Assembly (NCBI RefSeq): GCF_000015265.1
Contig: NC_008699.1
Coordinates: forward strand, 682,001-746,000
From: Nocardioides sp. JS614
GTDB lineage: Bacteria; Actinomycetota; Actinomycetes; Propionibacteriales; Nocardioidaceae
Length of the DNA stretch: 64,000 nucleotides
Reading direction: 5' to 3'
A model generated the notes under the pieces. The model was given only the letters and a program-made list of their open reading frames with translations, searched no databases and was not told where the DNA came from. Below, piece after piece: positions 58,851-64,000 of the stretch. The position numbers and the translations under genes are program-made. Position 1 is the first letter of the stretch; every line of letters starts with the position of its first letter.

Positions 58851-60128
58851 GTGCGGCTGATCGCTGGGCACAAGGTGCTGGGTGTGGTGTTCCTCTGCCT
58901 GCTGCTGGCGGGCGGCTACCTGACCTACGCCGTCTTCAGCAAGAAGTTCGCCGACTACGACGAGGTGACGCTGCAGACGTCGAAGATCGGCATGCAGCTG
59001 CCCGTCCGCGCCGACGTGAAGATCCGCGGCGTCATCGTCGGCGAGGTCCTCGACTTCGAGCCGACCCCGGACGGCGCCGACGTGACCCTGGGCATCTATC
59101 CGAGCCAGCTGGACACCATCCCCGCGAACGTGACCGGCTCGATCGTCCCGAAGACGCTCTTCGGCGAGAAGTACGTCGCGCTCGAGGTGCCCGCTGAGCC
59201 GGCCTCCGAGCACATCGCCGCCGGCGCCACGATCAGCCGGACCGCGGTCTCGATCGAGGTCGAGGAGGTTCTCTCGGACCTCTACCCGCTGCTGCGCACG
59301 GTCCAGCCGGCCGACATCAACATGACCCTGAACGCGATCTCGACCGCCCTGGAGGGCCGCGGCGACCAGCTCGGCCAGAACATCGAGACGGTCGACAGCT
59401 ACCTCAAGCGGATGAACCCCCAGCTCCCGCAGCTGATCGAGGACCTCCGGCTCACCGGCCAGGTCTCTCAGACCTATGCCGACGTGCTGCCGCAGATCGG
59501 CGAGATCCTCGACAACACGGTCAAGACAACCGGCACCCTGGAGGACCGGGAGGTCAAGCTGCACGCCCTGTTCGACGACGTGGCGTCCTTCTCCGACACC
59601 GCGCGGGGCTTCCTCGACGACAACGGCGAGAACCTGATCCGGTTCAGCAAGATCGGCCAGGAGCAGCTCCGGGTGTTCGCGAAGTACGCCCCCGAGTACA
59701 ACTGCCTGACCCGCGGCATCGTGAACGCCGGCAAGCTCCAGGCCGAGGCCTTCCGCGGCTTCGTGCTGCACATCGTCCTGGAGACGCTGCCCCACCAGCC
59801 ACGGCCCTACAACGTCAACGACCGGCCGCACTTCGGCGAGGACCGGGGCCCCTCCTGCCTGCACCTGCCGAACCCGCCCTGGTCGCAGTCGAACCCGGTT
59901 CGACACCAGCCCGACTTCAACGACGGCGTGGACGAGCCGACCGGGAAGGGCACCTCCCGCGTGGCCCCGAACCAGTACTTCCGGACCCGCGTCGGCACGG
60001 CGGCCGAGAGCGACTTCCTGCGCTCGCTGCTCGGTCCCGCGCTCGGCGTGCCGGCAGCTGAGGTCCCCGACCTGGGCCTGCTCCTCGTCGGCCCGATGGC
60101 ACGCGGAGCGGAGGTGTCGCTGCGATGA
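58851..60128 (+). CDS. mceA: Mce-family protein, first of the operon (MceA)
   Basis: A 425-residue lipid-transport protein with one N-terminal membrane helix (VLGVVFLCLLLAGGYLTYAVF) and an MCE domain (about residues 38-118: KIGMQLPVRADVKIRGVIVGEVLDF, FGEKYVALEVP). A helical region follows, then a long C-terminal part with cysteines and a proline-rich segment (SCLHLPNPPWSQSNPVRHQP). Mce proteins form a hexameric tunnel for lipids or sterols. GTG start; the stop overlaps mceB as ATGA. Confidence 0.92.
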   Translation: MRLIAGHKVLGVVFLCLLLAGGYLTYAVFSKKFADYDEVTLQTSKIGMQLPVRADVKIRGVIVGEVLDFEPTPDGADVTLGIYPSQLDTIPANVTGSIVPKTLFGEKYVALEVPAEPASEHIAAGATISRTAVSIEVEEVLSDLYPLLRTVQPADINMTLNAISTALEGRGDQLGQNIETVDSYLKRMNPQLPQLIEDLRLTGQVSQTYADVLPQIGEILDNTVKTTGTLEDREVKLHALFDDVASFSDTARGFLDDNGENLIRFSKIGQEQLRVFAKYAPEYNCLTRGIVNAGKLQAEAFRGFVLHIVLETLPHQPRPYNVNDRPHFGEDRGPSCLHLPNPPWSQSNPVRHQPDFNDGVDEPTGKGTSRVAPNQYFRTRVGTAAESDFLRSLLGPALGVPAAEVPDLGLLLVGPMARGAEVSLR

Positions 60129-61171
60129 AGATGCTCGACCAGCGCACCAGCGCCGACCTCACCAAGCTGCTGATCTTCATCGTGGTGACGACGCTGGCCA
60201 CCTCGGTGCTCGTCGCGACGATCGGCAACCTGACCTTCTCCAGCAAGCACGACTACCGCGCCGAGTTCGTCGACGCGACCGGCGTGGTGAAGGGCGACGA
60301 CGTGCGCATCGCCGGGGTGAAGGTCGGGACCGTGAAGAGCGTCGAGGTCGTCGACCGCACCCGTGCCCTGGTCACCTTCGACGTCGACGACTCCGCCTCG
60401 ATCAGCCAGGCCACGCACGCGGCGATCCGCTACCGCAACCTCGTCGGCCAGCGCTACATCGCACTCACCGACGAGATCGGCGACGTCGCCCCGCTGCCCG
60501 CGGGCGGGACGATCCCGGTCTCGCAGACCTCGCCGGCCCTCGACCTGACCGTCCTGTTCAACGGCTTCAAGCCGCTGTTCCAGGCGCTTTCGCCGGCCGA
60601 CCTCAACCAGCTCTCGTACGAGATCGTCCAGGTCTTCCAGGGGGAGGGCGGGACCCTCGAGGGACTGCTCGCGCACACCGCCTCGGTGACCTCGACCCTG
60701 GCCAGCCGCGACCAGCTGATCGGTGACCTGATCGACAACCTCAACGAGGTGCTCGACCACATCGGCGACCGCGACGTCCAGCTGAGCCGGCTGATCACCA
60801 CGTTCCGCACCTTCGTGGGCGGACTCAAGGACGACCGCCAGGCCATCCTCGGCTCCCTGGACCAGATCTCCGAGCTCTCGGTGCAGACCGCCGGACTGGT
60901 CGACGGCATCCGTGAGCCGTTCGTCAGCGACATCCACCAGCTCCGCGAGGTCGCCCGCAACCTCGACAACGGCAAGGCCGAGCTGGACCGGGCCCTGCAG
61001 GTGCTGCCCATCAAGCTCAACAAGGTCGGCCGGACCGCGACCTACGGGTCCTGGTTCAACTTCTACCTGTGCCACTTCCAGGGTCGGATCCGCCTCCCGG
61101 GCGGACAGTCGGTGCCCGTCGACTACCCACCCAACGGCGTCAAGGTCGCAGACAGGTGTGATCTCGGATGA
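60125..61171 (+). CDS. mceB: Mce-family protein (MceB)
   Basis: A 348-residue Mce protein: a cytoplasmic start, a membrane helix (LLIFIVVTTLATSVLVATIG) and the MCE domain (YRAEFVDATGVVKGDDVRIAGVKVGTVKSVEV, RYRNLVGQRYIALTDE), followed by a long alpha-helical part (LNQLSYEIVQVFQGEGGTLE onward). Its TGA overlaps the ATG of the first 65-bp repeat unit (ATGA at 61168-61171), not that of mceC directly. Confidence 0.93.
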   Translation: MKMLDQRTSADLTKLLIFIVVTTLATSVLVATIGNLTFSSKHDYRAEFVDATGVVKGDDVRIAGVKVGTVKSVEVVDRTRALVTFDVDDSASISQATHAAIRYRNLVGQRYIALTDEIGDVAPLPAGGTIPVSQTSPALDLTVLFNGFKPLFQALSPADLNQLSYEIVQVFQGEGGTLEGLLAHTASVTSTLASRDQLIGDLIDNLNEVLDHIGDRDVQLSRLITTFRTFVGGLKDDRQAILGSLDQISELSVQTAGLVDGIREPFVSDIHQLREVARNLDNGKAELDRALQVLPIKLNKVGRTATYGSWFNFYLCHFQGRIRLPGGQSVPVDYPPNGVKVADRCDLG

Positions 61172-61236
61172 ACCACCCCACGAGGTTCTTCTCCTCCACT
61201 TCATTCCCCCGAACAACCTCGAGGGGACCCCGATGA
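61168..61236 (+). CDS. 22-residue micro-ORF, repeat unit 1
   Basis: ATG to TGA encodes a 22-residue peptide beginning MNHPTRFFSSTSFPRTTS. The ATG overlaps the mceB stop, and the TGA overlaps the ATG of unit 2. The upstream ribosome site belongs to mceB sequence and is weak, so translation would depend on coupling from mceB. The peptide resembles nothing known to me; it may matter only as a coupling device. Confidence 0.4.
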   Translation: MNHPTRFFSSTSFPRTTSRGPR

Positions 61237-61301
61237 ACCACCCCACGAAGTTCTTCTCCTCCACCTCGTTCCCCCGAACAACTTCGAGGGGACCCCGATG
61301 A
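61233..61301 (+). CDS. 22-residue micro-ORF, repeat unit 2
   Basis: Identical in layout to unit 1 with lysine in place of arginine at residue 6 (MNHPTKFFSSTSFPRTTS start). It has a GAGGGGA ribosome site five to six bases upstream, supplied by unit 1. ATGA overlaps at both ends. Confidence 0.4.
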   Translation: MNHPTKFFSSTSFPRTTSRGPR

Positions 61302-61366
61302 ACCACCCCACGAAGTTCTTCTCCTCCACTTCGTTCCCCCGAACAACTTCGAGGGGACCCCGATGA
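61298..61366 (+). CDS. 22-residue micro-ORF, repeat unit 3
   Basis: Encodes the same peptide as unit 2. Its TGA overlaps the ATG of mceC (ATGA at 61363-61366), so the chain mceB - three micro-ORFs - mceC is unbroken. The ribosome site GAGGGGA of this unit is the one used by mceC. Confidence 0.4.
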   Translation: MNHPTKFFSSTSFPRTTSRGPR

Positions 61367-62328
61367 CTCCCTTCCGTGAGCGCAACCCCGTGATCGTCGG
61401 GGCGGTGAGCCTGGTCGTCCTCGCGCTGGTGATGCTGGCCGCCTTCCGGGCCCAGGACCTGCCGCTGATCGGTGGCGGCGACACCTACTACGCCGCGTTC
61501 TCCGAGGCCGGCGGGCTCGAGCCGAACGACGAGGTCCGGATCGCCGGAGTCCGGGTCGGCAAGGTCGAGAGCGTCGAGCTCGAGGGCGACCACGTGCGCG
61601 TCACGTTCCGGGTCGACACCGCGTCGGAGTTCGGCGACGACACGCACGCCGCGATCAAGGTCAAGACGCTGCTCGGCGCGATGTATCTCGCCCTGCAGCC
61701 CGCTGGCGCGGGACAGCTCGACGAGGGAGCCGAGATCCCGGTCGAGCGGACCAGCTCGCCGTACGACGTCGTCGACGCGTTCGCGGGGCTTGCGAAGACC
61801 TCCGAGCGGATCGACACCGATCGGCTCGCGGAGTCGCTGACCACGCTGGCCGACCTCAGCCGGAACACCCCCGAGGAGTTCCGCCAGGCGCTCGACGGGG
61901 TCTCCCGGCTCTCCTCGAACATCGCGGCGCGGGACCAGCAGATCAACAGTCTGCTCACGAACCTCAAGCGCGTGACCGGCGTCCTCAACGAGCGTGACGA
62001 CGACATCATCGGCCTGATGAAGGACTCCGACGTCTTGTTCCGGGCGCTGGTGGCGCGGCGCGACGCGGTGCACAACCTGCTGGTCTCCACCACCCGCTTG
62101 TCGAAGGAGCTGACCGCGCTGATCGAGCAGAGCCGCGCCGACCTCAAGCCGGCGCTGACCCACCTCGAGAACGTCCTGGCCGTGCTCAACAAGAACGAGG
62201 ACAACCTCGACAACAGCCTGCGCCTGATGGAGCCGTTCTACCGCGTCTTCGCCAGCACGCTCGGCAACGGGCCCTGGTTCGACACCTACATCCAGAACAT
62301 GCCGCCGGTGCCGCAGGTGGGTGGCTGA
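61363..62328 (+). CDS. mceC: Mce-family protein (MceC)
   Basis: A 321-residue Mce protein: short basic start (MTPFRERNP), membrane helix (VIVGAVSLVVLALVMLAAF), MCE domain (YYAAFSEAGGLEPNDEVRIAGVRVGKVESVEL, KTLLGAMYLALQPAG) and a helical C-terminal region. The ATG is fixed by the coupling to the repeat and by GAGGGGA five bases upstream. mceD starts 1 bp after its stop. Confidence 0.93.
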   Translation: MTPFRERNPVIVGAVSLVVLALVMLAAFRAQDLPLIGGGDTYYAAFSEAGGLEPNDEVRIAGVRVGKVESVELEGDHVRVTFRVDTASEFGDDTHAAIKVKTLLGAMYLALQPAGAGQLDEGAEIPVERTSSPYDVVDAFAGLAKTSERIDTDRLAESLTTLADLSRNTPEEFRQALDGVSRLSSNIAARDQQINSLLTNLKRVTGVLNERDDDIIGLMKDSDVLFRALVARRDAVHNLLVSTTRLSKELTALIEQSRADLKPALTHLENVLAVLNKNEDNLDNSLRLMEPFYRVFASTLGNGPWFDTYIQNMPPVPQVGG

Positions 62329-62329
62329 C

Positions 62330-63469
62330 ATGTCGAGCATCCTGAAGCGCGCCGTCGTCCCGGCGGTCCTGGTGATCCTGCTGGTGGCTGCCGCGCTCAC
62401 CATGTTCCGCGGAGAGGACCACAAGACCCTGACGGCGCACTTCCCGCGCGCGATCTCGATCTACGAGGGCAGCGACGTCCGCGTCCTCGGCGTGCCCGTC
62501 GGCAAGGTCGACACGGTCACGCCGTCCGGCACCGACGTCGTCGTCACCATGACGTACGACGCGGACCTCAAGCTGCCGGCCGACGCGAAGGCCGTGATCA
62601 TCGCGCCGTCGATCGTGGGCGACCGGTTCGTGCAGCTGACCCCGGTCTACACCGGTGGCGACGTGCTCGCCGACGGTGCGACGCTGGCGGGGGACCGGAC
62701 CGCGGTGCCACTCGAGCTGGACCAGATCTACAGCAGCCTCGACGACCTGACCGTGGCGCTCGGCCCGACCGGAGCGAACCGCAACGGGGCGTTCTCCGAC
62801 CTCCTCGAGACCACCGCCGAGAACTTCGGCGGCCAGGGCGCGAAGTTCCACCAGACGATCCAGGACTTCGGCAAGCTCAGCCAGACGCTCGACGACAACA
62901 AGGAGGAGCTGTTCGGCTCCGCCCAGGAGCTCGAGGGCTTCATCGGCACCCTCGCGCGCAACGACAAGACGGTGCGCAAGTTCAACGACTCGCTCTCGCA
63001 GGTGTCGACGATGCTCTCCGGCGAGCGCCAGGAGCTCTCGGCGTCGCTGCAGCACCTCGCCACGGCGCTCGGCCAGGTCTCGGACTTCGTGAAGGAGAAC
63101 CGCGAGGTGCTCGGCAGCAACATCTCCGGCCTCAACCGGGTCTCCAAGGTGCTGGTCAAGCGGCGCTCGGAGCTCGACGGCATCCTCGACTCCGGCCCGC
63201 TGGCGCTGAACAACCTGGCGCTGACCTACAACCCGCAGGCCGGCACCCTCGACACGAACGCGAACCTCGGCGAGGTGTTCAACCAGGTGGAGTCCGACCC
63301 CTCGACGTTCCTCTGCGGCTTCCTGAGCCAGGCCGACACGTCCGGAGCGCTGTGCGACCTGGTCCAGCAGGCCCTGCCGCGGCCCGGGACCGGCGCCCCA
63401 GGAGCGCCGAGGTCGTCGGTCGACCTGTTCGACCCGACCCTGGCGGGCCTCGTGGGGGTGGCCCGATGA
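62330..63469 (+). CDS. mceD: Mce-family protein (MceD)
   Basis: A 379-residue Mce protein: MSSILKRAVVP, membrane helix (AVLVILLVAAALTMF), MCE domain (LTAHFPRAISIYEGSDVRVLGVPVGKVDTV, IVGDRFVQLTPVY) and a long helical region (SLSQVSTMLSGERQELSASL). The end is proline-rich with two cysteines. The ATG at 62330 is preferred to an in-frame GTG three codons earlier. Its stop overlaps the next gene as ATGA. Confidence 0.93.
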   Translation: MSSILKRAVVPAVLVILLVAAALTMFRGEDHKTLTAHFPRAISIYEGSDVRVLGVPVGKVDTVTPSGTDVVVTMTYDADLKLPADAKAVIIAPSIVGDRFVQLTPVYTGGDVLADGATLAGDRTAVPLELDQIYSSLDDLTVALGPTGANRNGAFSDLLETTAENFGGQGAKFHQTIQDFGKLSQTLDDNKEELFGSAQELEGFIGTLARNDKTVRKFNDSLSQVSTMLSGERQELSASLQHLATALGQVSDFVKENREVLGSNISGLNRVSKVLVKRRSELDGILDSGPLALNNLALTYNPQAGTLDTNANLGEVFNQVESDPSTFLCGFLSQADTSGALCDLVQQALPRPGTGAPGAPRSSVDLFDPTLAGLVGVAR

Positions 63470-64000
63470 TGAGGCCGCGGATGCTGCGCGCCGTCGTCGC
63501 CGCTGCGGCCGGAGCGGTGCTGCTGACCGGGTGCCAGTTCGACGTCTACGCATTGCCGCTGCCCGGTGGCACCGACGTCGGCGACAACCCGATCACCGTC
63601 ACCGCCGACTTCCGCGATGTGCTCGACCTGGTCCCGAAGTCCACGGTCAAGGTCGACGACGTGAACGTGGGCGAGGTGACCGACGTCGACCTCGTCGAGG
63701 GCCATGCCCAGGTGACGATGAAGCTCCGCAACGACGTCGACCTGCCCGACAACGCGATCGCCGAGATCCGGCAGACCAGCCTGCTCGGCGAGAAGTTCGT
63801 CTCGCTCAGCCCGCCGACCGACACCCCGGCCACAGGTGAGCTGGGCGACGGCGACACCATCGGTCTGGAGGACACCGGCCGCAACCCGGAGGTCGAGGAG
63901 GTCCTCGGTGCGCTCAGCCTGGTCCTCAACGGCGGTGGTGTCGCCCAGCTGAAGACCATCGCCACCGAGCTCAACAAGGCGCTCGGCGGACGCGAGGACG
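63466..64000 (+). CDS. mceE: Mce-family lipoprotein (MceE), cut by the window end
   Basis: The first 178 codons of a fifth Mce protein. The N-terminus is a lipoprotein signal: basic start, AVVAAAAGAVLLTGC with a lipobox cysteine near residue 23, as in MceE/LprK. The MCE domain follows (ITVTADFRDVLDLVPKSTVK, TSLLGEKFVSLSPPT). No stop occurs before base 64000. A sixth gene (mceF) is expected beyond the edge. Confidence 0.93.
   Translation, partial: MMRPRMLRAVVAAAAGAVLLTGCQFDVYALPLPGGTDVGDNPITVTADFRDVLDLVPKSTVKVDDVNVGEVTDVDLVEGHAQVTMKLRNDVDLPDNAIAEIRQTSLLGEKFVSLSPPTDTPATGELGDGDTIGLEDTGRNPEVEEVLGALSLVLNGGGVAQLKTIATELNKALGGRED

Larger units (their letters stand above)
61168..61362 (+). repeat. 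three tandem 65-bp units between mceB and mceC
   Basis: Exactly three 65-base units: 61168-61232, 61233-61297, 61298-61362. Copies 2 and 3 differ at one position; copy 1 differs from them at three or fewer. Each begins with ATGAACCACCCC and ends GAGGGGACCCCG, that is, a start codon and a ribosome site for the next start. In each unit CCCC-A-CGAAGTT (bases 9-20) can pair with AACTTCG-A-GGGG (48-59); in copy 1 unit position 17 is G and position 51 is C instead of A and T, which keeps the pair. The stem covers the ribosome site. Confidence 0.95.

Noticed and set aside
61168..61362. CRISPR-like array between mceB and mceC
   Set aside because: The three units are contiguous, with no unique spacers, and contain start/stop and ribosome sites.

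Overview
The window is chromosomal DNA of a high-GC actinobacterium. The best fit is Nocardioides or a close relative in the Nocardioidaceae: codon third positions are almost all G or C, starts are often GTG, and the run rpmG - hadAB - murB - trnW - secE - nusG - rplKA - rplJL - mce operon is actinobacterial. This genus call is inference from gene order and protein style, not from a database match.

Layout. Bases 1-5.28 kb are visibly less GC-rich and carry purU, a LysR regulator and a gabT-gabD pair. They end exactly at a 3-prime fragment of a tRNA-Tyr gene that has no 5-prime half, the usual scar at the far end of an element integrated in a tRNA gene. From 5.3 to 8.3 kb are a DadA-like oxidoreductase and three consecutive TraR/DksA zinc-finger proteins. 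From 8.3 to 27.2 kb is ordinary chromosomal housekeeping and peripheral metabolism: a CpdA-like phosphodiesterase, a broken nitroreductase gene, an FAD monooxygenase, an MptB-like mannosyltransferase, the homogentisate branch of tyrosine breakdown (hmgA, fahA and a conserved unknown), a glycosyltransferase, an FdhF/YdeP molybdoenzyme, pirin, tag, a ROK regulator and an amidase. From 27.2 to 33.3 kb are tRNA-Thr, tRNA-Met, rpmG, hadA-hadB-murB, adenosine deaminase and an aminotransferase.

From 33.4 to 51.5 kb lies a catabolic block that starts at two truncated regulator genes and ends just before tRNA-Trp. It contains a sugar-type ABC transporter with an amidohydrolase, then a ring-hydroxylating Rieske dioxygenase (ferredoxin, alpha, beta, a small unknown protein, reductase), an extradiol ring-cleavage dioxygenase, a cis-dihydrodiol dehydrogenase, a DapA-type hydratase-aldolase, an ornithine-cyclodeaminase-like enzyme and an aldehyde dehydrogenase. 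Two IclR and one LysR regulator and three strong palindromes surround these genes. Together they read as a complete dihydroxylation / meta-cleavage / aldol-cleavage route for an aromatic compound whose identity the sequence does not give.

From 51.6 to 56.1 kb is the translation/transcription core (trnW, secE, nusG, rplK, rplA, rplJ, rplL) with clear terminators and an L10 leader. From 56.2 kb to the edge is an mce lipid-import operon (ATPase, two YrbE/MlaE permeases, mceA-E; the last is cut by the window). Between mceB and mceC sit three exact-length 65-bp tandem units. Each encodes a 22-residue micro-ORF whose stop overlaps the next start in an ATGA, so that mceB, three micro-ORFs and mceC form an unbroken chain; each unit also folds into a stem that hides the next ribosome-binding site, with one compensatory base change between copies. 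This is the most unusual structure in the window.

A recurring promoter style is visible: at least fourteen genes have a TAnnnT-like -10 box only 6 or 7 bases before the start codon, implying leaderless transcripts.
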